From Mikania micrantha (taxonomy: Eukaryota; Streptophyta; Magnoliopsida; Asterales; Asteraceae), in the NCBI GenBank assembly GCA_009363875.1, contig CM018690.1, forward strand, positions 14,105,971 through 14,169,970: a DNA stretch of 64,000 bases, written 5' to 3'. The notes under the pieces were generated by a model. It ran no database searches and had not been told where the DNA came from. It was given only the letters and a program-made list of their open reading frames with translations. Positions 9,506 through 22,528 of the stretch are shown piece after piece. Numbering within the stretch: the first letter of the stretch is position 1; each line of letters begins with the position of its first letter. Made by a program: the position numbers and the translations under genes.

Positions 9506-12500
9506 TCAACTTGTGTTGTCAGTGTTTGTCTGTTCCGCGAACAGGTGTGGGTACTTTTGTCTCATCTGGTCTTCACGTTCCCATGTGAATTCCGGTCCTC
9601 GTCGCGAATTCCATCGCACTTTCACAATCGGAATTTTACTGAGTTTGAGCTTCTTGGTTTCCCGGTCCATAATCTCCACCGGTTCCTTAGCGAAGTTTAA
9701 TTGTTCGTCGATTTGTATCTCCTCGAGAGGGATAACAAGTGTCTCATCAGATAGGCACTTCTTGAGGTTCGAGATGTGAAATACGTTGTGTACACTTCTC
9801 AGTTCAACTGGCAGGTTTAGTTCGTATGCTACAGGGCCTATTCGTTTGGTGATCTCGAAAGGTCCAATGTAACGAGGGTTTAATTTTCCTCGTTTGCCAA
9901 ACCGAATGACTCCCTTCCAGGGCGAGACCTTGAGTAACACTCTGTCCCCCACCTGAAATTCTAACGGTTTGCGTCTTTTGTCAGCATAGCTTTTCTGTCT
10001 GTCCCGAGCCGCTGCCATTCGTTTGCGTATTTGTACAATCTTTTCAGTCGTTTCGTGCACGAGCTCTGGTCCAGTCAGTTGGCTGTCTCCAACTTCTGCC
10101 CAGCAGATGGGTGATCGACACTTACGTCCGTATAGTGCCTCGAATGGTGCAGCTTGGATGCTTGTGTGGTAGCTGTTATTGTACGAAAACTCAACTAACG
10201 GTAGATGAGATTCCCAGCTACTCCCAAAGTCAATAACGCATGCCCGTAGCATGTCCTCCAGTGTCTGTATGGTTCGCTCACTCTGCCCGTCCTTCTGCGG
10301 GTGGTAAGCGGTACTCATGTCCAATCCCGTGCCCAAAGCCTTATGCAAGGACTTCCAGAAATGCGACGTGAATCGGCTGTCGCGATCAGATATGATTGAG
10401 ATTGGCATTCCATGTCGAGTAACCACTTCCTTCAGATAGATACGTGTGAGTTTGTCTAGCTTGTCAGTCTCCTTGATAGGTAAGAAGTGTGCGGACTTTG
10501 TCAGTCGGTCTACGATAACCCAGATGGTATCGCATCCACTCGCCGTTTTGGGCAGTTTAGTTATGAAGTCCATGGAAATCTGCTCCCATTTCCACATTGG
10601 TAATTCCGGTTGTTGAAGTAACCCTGATGGCTTTTGGTACTCAACCTTGACTTTTGAGCACGTTAAACACTTACTCACGTAAGTTGCTATTTCGGCTTTC
10701 ATGTTCGGCCACCAGTAAGTTGTTTTCAGATCATGATACATTCTGTCAAAGCCCGGATGTATGGAATACCGGCTCTTGTGTGATTCGTCCATCACTACCT
10801 CTCTCAATCCTCCGTAGCGTGGAATCCAAATCCTTTCTATCAGATAATAAGCTCCGTCATCTTTTACCTTCAATTGTTTATCCATGCCACGCATGGCTTC
10901 AAGAGTGAGATTCTCTGTTTTCAGAGCTTCTTGTTGTGCGATTCTTATCTGATTTGGTAATTCAGAATGAATCGTGAGCTGCAGGGCACGCACGCGTTTC
11001 GTTGTCTCCTTCCGACTCAGCGCGTCGGCCACTACATTGGCTTTGCCTGGATGATACTTGATGGCGCAATCGTAATCACCTATGAGTTCAATCCATCCTC
11101 GTTGTCTCATGTTCAACTCTTTCTGGTCAAAGATGTGTTGCAGGCTCTTATGATCGGTAAAGATAGTGCATTTTGTCCCATACAAGTAGTGTCGCCAGAT
11201 CTTTAAAGCAAACACTACGGCTCCCAACTCAAGGTCATGAGTCGTGTAGTTCTTCTCATGCACCTTCAGTTGTCGTGAAGCGTAGGCTATCACTTTCTCG
11301 CGTTGCATGAGCACGCAACCAAGTCCTTGTTTAGAGGCGTCGCAATACACCACGAAATCGTCGCATCCTTCCGGTAAGGATAGAATAGGTGCAGTACATA
11401 GTTTCTGCTTCAACAAGTTGAAAGCAGTTTCCTGTTTGTCTCCCCAGTCAAACTTCTTGTCCTTATGAGTCAGGGATGTCAATGATTGAGCAATCTTCGA
11501 GAATCCCTCAATGAATCACCGGTAGTTTCCGGCGAGACCTAGGAATTGTCGCACCTCAGTCGGAGTCTTGGGTGCTTCCTAGTTTTTGATGGCTTCGATC
11601 TTTGGCTGGGTCTACGTGTATTCCCCGTTCACTAATCACGTGTCCAAGAAATTGGACTTCGCGAATCCAAAAGTCGTACTTTGAAAATTTTGCGTACAGT
11701 TGTTCTTTCTTCAGTAGTTCCAAGACTAGCCTTAGATGTTCGGCATGCTCCTCCCGATCCTTTGAATAAATCAGGATGTCGTCGATGAACACTATCGCGA
11801 ATTTGTCCAGGTAAGGTTTGCACACTCTATTCATGAGGTCCATGAATACAGCTGGTGCGTTGGTCAGTCCGAAGGACATAACCAAGAATTCATAGTGTCT
11901 GTATCGGGTTCTAAAGACAGTCTTAGGAATATCATCTTCATGTATCCTCAATTGATGGTAACCCGATCTTAAATCGATCTTTGAATAGTAGCTTGACCCT
12001 TGCAACTGATCATACAAGCCGTCTATTCGTGGCAACGGGTATCGATTCTTGATCGTCACCTTGTTCAACTCTCTGTAGTCAATACACATACGGAATGATC
12101 CGTCTTTCTTCTTTACGAACAAGACCGGTGCTCCCCAAGGTGAGAAGCTTGGTCTGATAAATCCCTTGTCTAACAGCTCTTGCAACTGTTTAGACAGTTC
12201 CTGCATCTCGGTAGGTGCGAGTAGGTATGGAGCTTTGGCAATCGGTGTTGCTCCTGGTGTGAGGTCTATCTGAAACTCGACTTGTCATTTCGGAGGTAGT
12301 CCAGGTAGATCCTCGGGAAATACTTCAGGAAGATCGCGGAATACGGCTATGTCCTCAGTCTTCCTTTCTTTCTTCGGTTGTTCCGCAACGAGAGCTAGTA
12401 TTGCGGTGTATCCCTTTTGAAGGTACTTGTTTGCTTTCATGCACGACATGATGTTCAGAGGTACTCCCCGTCGTTCCCCCTGAATCGAGATCTATCCACC

Positions 12501-14158
12501 GTTCTGCAACGTCACTCGTACGATCTTCTCGTTGCATAAAATCTCGGCTTGGTTAGCGGATAACCAATCCATTCCAATGACCACATCAAAGCTTCCGAGA
12601 GTCACCGGCATCAGGTCGATTTCGAGCTCGTGATCTGCCAACGCCTTGACGCATCCTCGAAAGGTGTGCTGCGTTTCAATCAACTTGCCGTCGGCTAATT
12701 CTACAGTATATTTATAGTCTAGTGGTGTTGAGGTAATACCTAGTAATTTGCTAAACTTGATGGATCTAAAGTTCCTATCGGCACCGGTATCCAGTAATAT
12801 ACTAGCATAAACAAGAAAAGAACGTACCGGTCGCGATGTTTGAGTCATCCTCGGCTTCTCCTGAGCCACTCACAAATGCACCATCCTTTGCTGTGCCTTC
12901 TTCTGCCTTCTTCAGTTGTGGACAGTCCCTCCGCATGTGTCCCGGCTTTCCACACTCATAGCACCCCTTGAGAGTGTGTTGGTTATTGGTATTCTGTTTG
13001 GTGTTGGGGTTAGGGTTTGTTCGGCACTCCTTGGTTACATGCCCATTTCTGCCGCAGTTGGTGCATTTGACCCTTTTGCATGAGCCAAAGTGATGGTAGT
13101 TACAGTTGTTGCATTTTGGGTTTTTGCCCTGATATCCTCCTTTGCTCCGTGTGGCAGTGAAGACCTTAGCAAGGGTTGGGCGATGCTGGGTTGGTTGTTG
13201 AGGTGAGAAGGTCCTGTCGTTACTTGGTTCCCACTTCCGCTTGGTCCCTTGGGGCTTCAGGTGTTCACCCCTCTTGGGTAGTTTACCCTGTGCTACTGCT
13301 TGGTTGGTCAGACAATGAGCCAAACAAATAGTGGGTTGAATGAGCGTGGGGTCTTCCGTAGTAACCAAGCCTTGAATCTGTTCAGGTAATCCACTGATGT
13401 ATTGTTCAATCTTTTTGTATTCCGGAGTCACCATCTCCGGATATTGTTTACACATCTCGTGGAATCGAGCGGTGTATTGCTTGGTTGGTCAGACAATGAG
13501 CCAAACAAATAGTGGGTTGAATGAGCGTGGGGTCTTCCGTAGTAACCAAGCCTTGAATCTGTTCAGGTAATCCACTGATGTATTGTTCAATCTTTTTGTA
13601 TTCCGGAGTCACCATCTCCGGATATTGTTTACACATCTCGTGGAATCGAGCGGTGTATTGCTCAATCTCGGATCCCTCCATTTTGTGAATCCAGAATCCC
13701 TCCAGTTGTTTGATTTCGTTTTGAGGACAGTATTCTTCCTGCAATATCTTGACAAAGTTTTCCCATGGGATGGAGTTAGCAGTCTCCAGACTTAGTGTCT
13801 GAATGTGCGAATTCCACCAAGTGAGTGCATGTCCTTCCAAAGTTCCGGTAGCAAATTTTACTTTATTTTCTTCAGAACACCTGCTCATGCCGAAGATTGA
13901 CTCAACCTCCTTAATCCATTGGAGCAGTCCTACCGCTCCTTCCGATCCCTTGAATATAGGAGGTTGGTAGCTAATGAAGGTTCTGAATGAACATCCCTTT
14001 GAGTTTTTGTTGTGAGTCTCGTTGCTTGTCTCACTGTTTAGGCGTGCAATCTCGTAATCCGCAATGGCTTTTCTAACCCGTTGGTCTACCATAGCTTCGA
14101 TAGCCGCAGAACTGATTGATGGGTTGTCTGTATGCACATTCGTTCCTTGACCAGCCAT
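9506..14158 (-). pseudogene. Gag-pol polyprotein of element A, multiply broken
   Basis: Gag starts at 14158 (MAGQGTNVHTD). Its capsid-like region includes the LEGHALTWWNS segment. Two CCHC knuckles follow (CTNCGRNGHVTKEC, CYECGKPGHMRRDC), then a protease (DTGAD), RT with FIDDILIY (about 11750), RNase H, integrase (D-D-E in MDFITKLP, ISDRDSRF and DGQSE), and a C-terminal chromodomain (KVRWNSRRGPEFTWERED) that marks the Tekay/Del clade. Breaks: a 181 bp tandem duplication (13298-13659) shifts the frame in gag; a frameshift near 12800-12870 before the protease; TAG at 12494-12492; TGA at 12287-12285; an extra A near 11600 after the RT; TGA at 11518-11516. The segment 11482-9506 (RNase H to chromodomain) is open. 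No intact protein can be made. Confidence 0.92.
13298..13659 (-). repeat. 181 bp tandem duplication inside gag of element A
   Basis: The block starting at 13298 is repeated from 13479 with no visible change. Because 181 is not a multiple of three, translation of the second copy falls into another frame. The unit encodes the end of the capsid-like region (CKQYPEMVTPEYKKIEQYI onwards). Confidence 0.9.
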
Positions 14159-14966
14159 TCGTAATGTCTATATACAATAGATATTGTGTTACCAATAATT
14201 AGAGATAGTTTGGGTGTTAGGATGTGCAGAGGGAAAATTTGCCATTTTCTTCAAAAGTACAGTAATAAGTTTCATAACATTATTATTACCAAAATAATTC
14301 GTATGAGCATAGCTTGCTCATGTAGTTTCTAGCAATACTAAATACAATAGGGAAATGAACTACTCAGTGTAAGTAGCGGGGTTCAGATCTCCCCTGGCAG
14401 CGGTGTGCTACCCAGTTTCCCTAATGGTGTAGCTTTCTATCTGAATTTGCCAGAATTCGTATGTACCTATAAATTCACGATTACATTGGCCACCATAATC
14501 GTCAATTTATCTTACACAATCATTCTAGTTCCTTCAATATGAAGCTAGTGATCACCGTAGTGCTCGAGGTTCCTCTTCGAAGTGCTGTCACTAAGGGTCT
14601 AGTCCGCGAGTGTACGTCAGGTGAATGGGTTTATGCCCAAGAATGGAGATTGGGAAAAGCGTTCGATTTGAGTTAGATCGTGCTAGTGTAGTCTTCTTCA
14701 GAACATTGAAGACTTCCCCTTAGTCTTGTGTTCGTCCTTTCACTAATCCCATCACACAGTTCTCATGCGTAGTCGGATGTGGATACCCGCTAAGGGTTCC
14801 AAAGGTATGCTCGTAGGTATTTGATAAAGTCACAAAGCATATTGCTAAACTATGCACATAGTGTGCTGTGCGAAACTAGTGTAGTGTCTAATGTTGAGCA
14901 ATGGCTATAGTCTAAGTTTACCACATGCAAACCTAGTTCTCTATAACCAAGGCTCTGATACCAGTC
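14159..14966 (-). other. 5' leader and tRNA-Met primer site of element A
   Basis: The untranslated leader between the gag ATG and the 5' LTR. On the minus strand TGGTATCAGAGCC (plus strand 14951-14963) complements the 3' end of initiator tRNA-Met, three bases from the LTR. No ORF of note. Confidence 0.85.
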
Positions 14967-17909
14967 TGTCACACCCCCAAATTCCCACTTGTGGCAAATG
15001 TCCACGTGGGTGTGACGTGTCCAGAATCACAGCTCAAGGTCATATAGAACGACTCTATATGCGTTTACAAATCCGAGTTTGACACATACACATAACAAAA
15101 CAGTTTGCAGCGAAATGAAAGTTGTTATAATATATTGCAGCGGAAAATCAAATGTTTGACAAAATGCAGCGGAATAAATATGTTTGAATACATAAATCAA
15201 ATGTAATTATTTTCAAAAGGACAAGACAGTATGCATGAAGTTCCTAATGCTCGTCTCTTAAAATGTGCATCCCTGTCCTCCTGCATATCATGCTAGTTAC
15301 CTGAGAATACAAGTTTGAAAAGTGTCAACACAATGGTTGGTGAGTTCACAGGTTTTGATATACATATAGTAATAAAAGTGTGTCATGCTGTTTATCATAT
15401 GTTAGTACCGAGCCCTTGGCCCAAAGTGTCAGTGCGTCACTACCGAACTAGACTTGTTAGTCTTTGCCTCCGCCATGTCTCGTAATAACATGGCAAGATA
15501 GGTCAAGTTTTCACGTGTTATGACATCCAGTCAATATTTCGCCACGCGGGGTTAGTCACACCCCAAACGGATCCATTCAAACTCGCCTCGTTGTTTGTAC
15601 ATTAACGGTAAGACTTTGTGAGGGCTTCTTACGATTACAACACTTAATGTTTGTCTAATAAACCAGCATACACAAAAATGTTTGTACACTAATAGATGTT
15701 TGACTCGATGCAACTAGTATTCTCCCCCTGTTTAAAAGCGTTTGAAAAAGAGTAAAGAGGGGCCGTAAACTCACCTTAGTGATCGTGTGTTTTGCAAGCG
15801 TAAGCTCCTCGAATCGTAAGTGTGTCGGTCACCGGCAACCTATATCGTATACCGTATGTGAGTTCGTGTAAGTGACCGTGCTAGGGTTCGTGTTAGTGCT
15901 CGTGTTTGTGTCCAGCAACCCTTGGTTGTTCATGTTTGTCCGTGTCGGTCTACAACGACCGTGTTTGCTCGTGTTGGTCCATATTGACCATGTTTGACCG
16001 TGTTTGACCATGTTTGACCAAAGTTGACCATGTCAAGTCAACGACCCGTTGGTGAACCGTGTGACGATTTGTGACTCGTGTAGCAATCGTGTAAATGTTT
16101 GTCGTGTGCAAAACGCGTAGGTCGCGTATGTGGACAACTTACTATTTATGGTATGTTTCCACTTATGAAAAGTTTACAAAGCATAACGGTTTTATAGTTC
16201 TAGCATGTTCAATATTACTACGTGATCATGTTAACACATAGCACATCATCATACAAAGTCACATAAGTCGTTTTCATCACATTTAAACATAAAAGTTTCC
16301 TAAAATGGAAAGTTTCCATTTCTAGCATACGTGACATCGGAAACCATCTGACTTAGCATCTAATCATTATATTATAGCATAATAACTCATTTAGCATGCT
16401 CAAATCATTCAACACGTTGACAAGTCGGTTTTTGTAAAAATAAAGTTACTAAATATAGTACCTTTCTAGCTTTTCATGAAAACAATCATTCTAACATTTC
16501 TAATCCAATTTTCATATCATCAAACATCATTATAGGCTACTTAGCATCATGTAAACATATTAACATAGCCAAATTCCTCACCTATCAACATCTTGGCCCC
16601 AAAAGTTACCAAAAATAGTAGTAATGCTAAATATGACCGTAAACATCATCAAGGTCACATTCCAAGTGTTCCAAACATCATACAATTATTCTAAGAGCAA
16701 TTTTACATACATGCATGCTCACCATATCATTCCTAACACCATTTTGAAATTATAAAGTTTCTAATAATGGAAAGTTTGTGAAAAATTATCATTTTAACCA
16801 TTCCAATGAAATCTAAGCATGTAATCATCCATCAATATCACCTATGAACATTTCTATATATTCAAAATCATCATAATCATCATGGATCGTACATGCATGG
16901 CAATATAATATCATAGAACATCATTTTAAGCATCATGGTTCATACTCATCATCTTAGATCATCATAGATCATTATCTAATCATCTTAGATCATCAAGGAA
17001 CATAGTGAAATCATCAAACCCAGAAAAGAAATTCGTGCATGTGCTTGCTAAGAGCTTGCATGTGGGTTTAAGGTCTTGCATGTGTGTGTAATGGTGGTTT
17101 TAAGCCACAAGAAGTGTAGAGACTACCTTCTAAGACTCCAAGAAGTACTGAGATGATGAATGGCAGTCTCCTTGACCTCCTGGTTCGTGGGTTTCGACGG
17201 ATGCAAGGTGAGAATGATGGCGTGTGAACTTCTATAGGGTCTTCAAGCTTCCACCTCCAACTCCAAGCTTTCAAAATGCTCAACAATGGTGGAAATGGAC
17301 TGGAAAAGGGTGAAGAAGACGAAGTTGGTCGAGTGGTTGAGTGTTAAACCGGATATAATGAGTGAAAGAAGTAGTATAGGCATCATTGTCTTGGTTTTAT
17401 AAAGATTTTGTCGACTGGGTGTTGTCGCGTACCGCGATGAGGCCTTCAAATTATCTCCGCGTACCGCGACGAATTTTGGAGGTCAAACCCCCGCGCCGCA
17501 TGCCGCGTACCGCGGTTGGGCCTCTTGTAGGGCCACCGCGTACCGCGGTGGGCTTCCAGAGAGCCCATTAAGCCCTTTTCAATGAGTTTGATTCGTTCGT
17601 CGTCGTCTTCATGCTTCCGAGCTATCGTTTGGCCTTGTTTGGACTTCCTAGTTCAATGTGTGAGTGTTTCGTGAGGTTTCGAGTGTTGTGCTACACAATG
17701 TGCTTGACGTTCACCAACGTTCGTGTGTTTTGACACGTGTGTGCTATTTGCCGATAATTCTACGAATTATCTAGTCATGTGTCAGTGTTCGTACTGTCGT
17801 GCCACGTGTCACACTAAATTAATCTAATTCTAGTGCCACGTGTACATAATGCATTTAAATGAGCATTTAAATAAATAAGTTGCTGACCTGGAAATTATGA
17901 GGTGTCACA
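14967..17909 (-). repeat. 5' LTR of element A
   Basis: 2943 bp, same termini as the 3' LTR. It repeats the W-box cluster (15984-16040) and the palindrome array (17425-17550). Right flank GATAT at 17910-17914 is the second target duplication. Confidence 0.95.
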
Positions 17910-18257
17910 GATATATAATTGATATGGATTATGTCTATGTAATTCATCATTAACAAATATAGAAATAGGTTTTGCAACTAATGGATTGAACTTGAAACCG
18001 GAAGTGACTATTTCTTTCTACATACGTTAAAGTCATTTTCAATTTACTTGTTTATGCATTTTACAGTCAATCAAGAAACCAAATTAACTTGTCATTTTAA
18101 ATTTCATGTTTACATATCAACTTAAGTTAAAGACCAACCATTAACTCCTCGTGGTTCGACACCCTTCTTCCCTAGCTAGTCTTAGGTTGTAAGGAACTCA
18201 GTTTCTCTCTAAGTTTGACCGGTACCATGACGTCGGTCAGTGAGACTTAAAATATCA

Positions 18258-18539
18258 TGCTTTAGAGTGTGGAGATTCAAGTCCTCTTTAAGACATAATA
18301 CTGAGAATGCTTATTAAATGACGACGCTTTGCTTGTAGATGATTCTCCAGTGTTATTTTCCATTTTTTTAATATAGAAGGGCACATAAGATTATTTTGTA
18401 ACCAATTAAAAAGCTATATTTAATATGATGGTCACACGTGTCACCATTTAATATATTTTAATAAATTTAATTTTTTATATAAAGTTTGCCTGTTTTTTTA
18501 AACATTCATAACTTTTTTATACAATATTATTTTCTTTAA
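18258..18539. other. AT-rich intergenic DNA
   Basis: No ORF or recognised repeat between LTR B and the next repeat array. Confidence 0.5.
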
Positions 18540-19245
18540 AAAAATTGCACCATTATGCTCGTCTCAATTTTCTATTTAATTCCGTTATAGTCTCGACTAT
18601 TTTTTTTTTTCATTTTTTATATGTTATGAATTTACATTATTGTAACGAACTTATTTATAACAAATTAATTTTGAAATTTTTTCTAACAATGGTACATTAC
18701 AACTATATAATTTACATTGATGTAATTTACAGCGATGTGACACATTATTTACAAATATATAACTTATAGTTTGCAGCGATATATTTTCTCTTCAATTTCT
18801 TTTTAATCTGGACTACTTTTAATTTTTTTTCAAATATCTCGTTTTACATCGATGTAACGAACATAAACATAACACATTATTTTATTATTTCTAATATCGG
18901 TAAATGAAAATAATGTAATACAAAATGAAGTAATATACAATAATATAATTTACGGTGATGTATCACATTATTTAAAGTTATGTAATTTTCTTTTTAATTC
19001 TGTTATAATCTCGACTAATTTTTTTAATTTTTTTTCCGATATGTCCTTTATTTACATCGATATAACGAACATAAAAATAACTCATTATTTTGAATTGTTT
19101 TTTTATAACAATGTTAAATTACAGTGATATAATATAACACATTATTTTGATTTTTTCTAACAATGATAATTACAGTGACGTAATATACAGTGATATAATT
19201 TTACCATTGTTAGAAAAAAATTCAAATTAATTTTTTATATTTAGG
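18540..19245 (+). repeat. Degenerate tandem repeat, about three units of 200-250 bp
   Basis: Three successive blocks share the order: TTTAATTCYGTTATARTCTCGACTA, then T-rich, then TTTACATYGATRTAACGAACATAA, then ACACATTATTT, then a segment like TTACAGTGATGTAAT. Block starts are near 18560, 18790 and 18985. A related stretch is at 48895-48990. No coding potential. Confidence 0.6.
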
Positions 19246-19256
19246 CTCGTTACAAT

Positions 19257-19385
19257 TAGGGGTGAGCAAAAGGCCGAAAAAACCGAAACCGAACCGAATT
19301 ATCAGAAAAAACCAAAAAGGAACCAAATTAACCGTAAAAACTGAGCCGTAACCGAATTAACCGAAAAAATAACCGAAACTATAGA
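19257..19385 (+). repeat. CCGAAA/AACCGAA-rich low-complexity segment
   Basis: It starts TAGGGGTGAGCAAA, which is reminiscent of hAT-type MITE ends, and is filled with AACCGAA words. I found no matching right terminus, so no element is claimed. Confidence 0.45.
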
Positions 19386-21396
19386 AAACTATAATGTAAC
19401 TAGAATATGTATCTTAAGCATAGTATTAATACAACTTTGAATAAAAAGAATGAATAAATGAATAAATAACCATATATTGTGTCCAAACAAGTATTCTTAC
19501 AACATGTTAATTGAATAACACAAAGTGAAGTATCAGTTGGGTGAAGATTTATCCATTCCACGGGTTAATGTGCATCAGGTGCCGTCATTAATTCTCAGTG
19601 AGGTCAGAGTCAACATTGTTTATAGGCCGCGAAAGTAAGGGATAGACGTGAGTAAAACGTCGTTCAAAAAACTAATAATAATAAAACGCCATTTGCTTAT
19701 ATAATCACATCATTTAAAAACTCATGTTTATAGTATTTTTTTTTTAAATTTCATTTTTTAAGAATTTTTTATAAAAATTTTATATTTTATAAACTTTTTA
19801 AGTGTGTTTTCCAATAAATGATTTGATTTTAAATTTTTTAAAAAACTATTTTTATATATGAAAAGGGTAAATAATATTATTTGTCATTAGTATGTATTAA
19901 TATTGTTATAATTTAATATGAGAGAGATTATAAGCAGATAGTATTAATTGGATTGGTGAAAAATGGTATTTTGACAATAAGAGTCTAGTAAGTTAACAAA
20001 TGCAAAGAGAATTGTTTGCTTATTAAGATATTCGTGCGGTCATCCAAAGGAATTCTGTTCACATATGCGAGAAACCAGATTTTGTTCATCTTAGATTTTT
20101 ATTTTTGTCTTGATTGAACCAATGATCATGAGATTCTATAGTCAGAATCTTCGTGCATGCATCATGCATTCTAAGGATGCTAAATTAAATACAGAAAAAG
20201 CAAAACCACAACGTATGCAACCAAAATTGCGAGCATGCGTAACCGTGTGAAATAAGTCGAACGTAAATTTTAAAACCAACAGAAAAAAATCAATGTTACC
20301 TTAGCAAAGTTCATTTGAGCAGCCTGAAAATTAGAAAAACACCTCAGAAGTCTATATAAGCATAAAACCATTGTATCCATAATACTATGATCCCAAGCAA
20401 TGTAAAATCCCACCTAAGCCTCGCAAAAAGGGGACAGTTGAGTCGGATTACGTAATGGTCAGAGTGCATGCATGGCCGCATGCAGGTTATGACGGGTTTT
20501 AAGCAAATTAGTTTGAGTTTAAGTTGGTGTTTTTAAAAAGTATCAATTTGATTCAAATTAATATGGGTTGTAACTAAACAAATAATAATTCATTTAAATA
20601 ATCTTTAGTAATTTTTCTTACCAAATAAGTTATTATCCATTTTTACTCGTTTGAATTCATTTTTTTACTTGTTTTTTTGATTACCCATCTAGGCTGACTT
20701 TACAAATACATATACAAAGATTGACATAGCTGCAGCAGGGGAGGTGCAGGTCCTGTAGTCAAGTTTGTCACTACTCCAAAGGTGACCTTGTTTGTTTGCA
20801 TACAATTTAGGGAGGATAGGGACGGAATCATGGTTTCAGGTTAACCACAAATCTATGCCCGATGTGTGCAATTATGTTGGATCATCGGCATACCGTATGC
20901 TGGTTTCGTGTGTCATAGCTATAGCAATTTATTAGCATGTGACTGTGTGTGTATGGCTCAAAGTGCCCATTCAGGCATCTTTTGACCAGGTTAAAAGCTT
21001 ACTACAGGAACTAATTGATTCGGTCTTGACTCTTAATGAGAGGAAGAAGACTATTGGACTTAATACCACAATATAACTAAGTTTTGAGTAAAAATGTCTT
21101 AATCTTGCAAACCCTTGGATGTACGTTGCCATTCCTGCCCGGCCTCAAATCACCCCTCTTGTTTGCACCCTAAACTTGATTTCTGTTATGCACCCTGTTG
21201 TTTCGAAAACAGACAACGGGCAGATCCCTGTTCATGAACATGTCTTGTGATTCATGCGATTCTCCATTAAAGACATTTCCACCAACACTTGGTCATGTTA
21301 TGGAATTAAGTCTAACAGTCACCCCTCTAGTACCCAATAATATCAAGCCTTCTTCATCACTCTAGGTCTTTGTCCAAAATGATGATGAGTCATCAT
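19386..21396. other. AT-rich DNA without recognised genes
   Basis: No coherent ORF. The right end flanks the Harbinger element and may be the interior of the damaged Copia element whose LTR lies at 44403, because its primer site faces this way. I could not identify Copia protein motifs here. Confidence 0.4.
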
Positions 21397-21677
21397 TTAG
21401 AGCGCTCGGAGTGGAAGCCGGGAAGAACCCGGGGAGCCTTTCACCGGTTCGGGGAAAAGTGGGAACACCGGCCCCCCGGTTTTGCGGTGGGGTAATTCGG
21501 GGTTCACTCACCGAATCAAGCCGAAGGTGGGGAGGGGAGCAAGAGCCGTTGCTCTTTACTGTTGGAGGTTTAAAAAAAATTAACTCTATAAAATCTCACC
21601 ATTTTTTACATCACAACTCACACTCTTTATCATTTTCTTCTTTCATTCTACACTCAAATTTTATAAAGTTTAAACAA

Positions 21678-22528
21678 ATGGTTCCGTTTACGTTTGAGCG
21701 TCCCCCATTTGAAAGTAAATCGTCAAGTTCTAAAGAAGACGAGATCAATATCAGACAACGAAAATTTCAGTTTTTGTCAACCATCGTGGCCACGAGTTTA
21801 AACGAGTCTGCATCCACCGCATCCTCTTCGAAAAGGTATAAACAATTTTTTTAGTATATTTGTTTTAGTATATTTGTTTTTTTATATTTTATTGTTATGT
21901 TTTTTACAATATATATGTTACAATATTTTTAAAAGGTATATATGTCGGGACGATCGTGCCGAATCACACAAGAGGCTTTTTGATCATTATTTTAGCACTG
22001 AAACCAACCCAACATTCACCAATGAATTATTTGAAAGAAGATTTCGTATGCCTAGAGATTTATTTTTGCGTATCGTAGACGATGTTGAAATGAATTACCA
22101 ATACTTTGAAACATCGTTTGATGCAAGAGGTCATCAAAGTTTTACTGCACTTCAAAAGTGCACGTCTGTGATACGACAGTTAGCTTACGGTGACGCTCCA
22201 GATGCTCTTGATGATTATTTACAAATGTCTGAAAGAACGTCGCGTGAAAGCCTCAACCAATTTTGTGACGGTGTTATTTGTTTTATTCAAAAAAATTTCT
22301 TCGAAAACCCACATACAATGATGTTCAGTTGCTATACCAAGCGCATTCTGAAGGACACAAATTCCCGGGTATGTTGGGAAGTATAGAATGTACGCATTGG
22401 GTTTGGAAGAATTGTCCGATTGAATGGCGCGGACAATACACACGGGGTGATTACAATGTTCCGACGGTGATGCTTGAAGCGGTGGCATCACACGACACTT
22501 GGTTTTGGCATGCTTTCTTTGGACCTCC
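21678..22528 (+). pseudogene. Harbinger transposase, 5' part
   Basis: Likely start at 21678 (MVPFTFERPPF). An intron of 100 bp fits at 21836-21935 (AAAAG|GTATAA to TTAAAAG|G), joining SSSKR to YICRDDRAESHK. The second exon has the typical RRFRMPRDLFLRIV helix region. A frameshift in the A-run at about 22288 moves the frame before LRKPTYNDVQLLYQAH and GMLGSIECTHWVWKNCPIEW. The family motif is normally SIDC; here the first catalytic aspartate is glutamate. The coding sequence is cut at 22528 within HAFFGPP by solo LTR C and resumes at 43466. A dead DNA transposase. Confidence 0.82.

Larger units (their letters stand above)
6528..17909 (-). mobile_element. Element A: complete Tekay/Del-type chromovirus LTR retrotransposon
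   Basis: An 11,382 bp element on the minus strand inserted in LTR B. It has two 2943 bp LTRs, a tRNA-Met primer site next to the right LTR, a polypurine stretch next to the left LTR, and a GATAT target duplication. The gag, protease, RT, RNase H, integrase and chromodomain order is standard for Ty3 chromoviruses. I counted six substitutions between the LTRs and no length change, so the insertion is recent. The coding region is nevertheless multiply broken. Confidence 0.95.
5630..18257 (+). mobile_element. 3' LTR of element B, split by element A
   Basis: The LTR starts TGATAT at 5630 and ends ATATCA at 18257. Element A separates 5630-6527 from 17915-18257, giving about 1.24 kb of LTR. The end contains GTGGTTCGACACCC (near 18150), comparable with GTGGGTTCGATATCC in the LTR at 57085-58835; such a phrase is typical of LTR ends in this lineage. 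No 5' LTR is in the window, so the target duplication cannot be tested. Confidence 0.7.
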
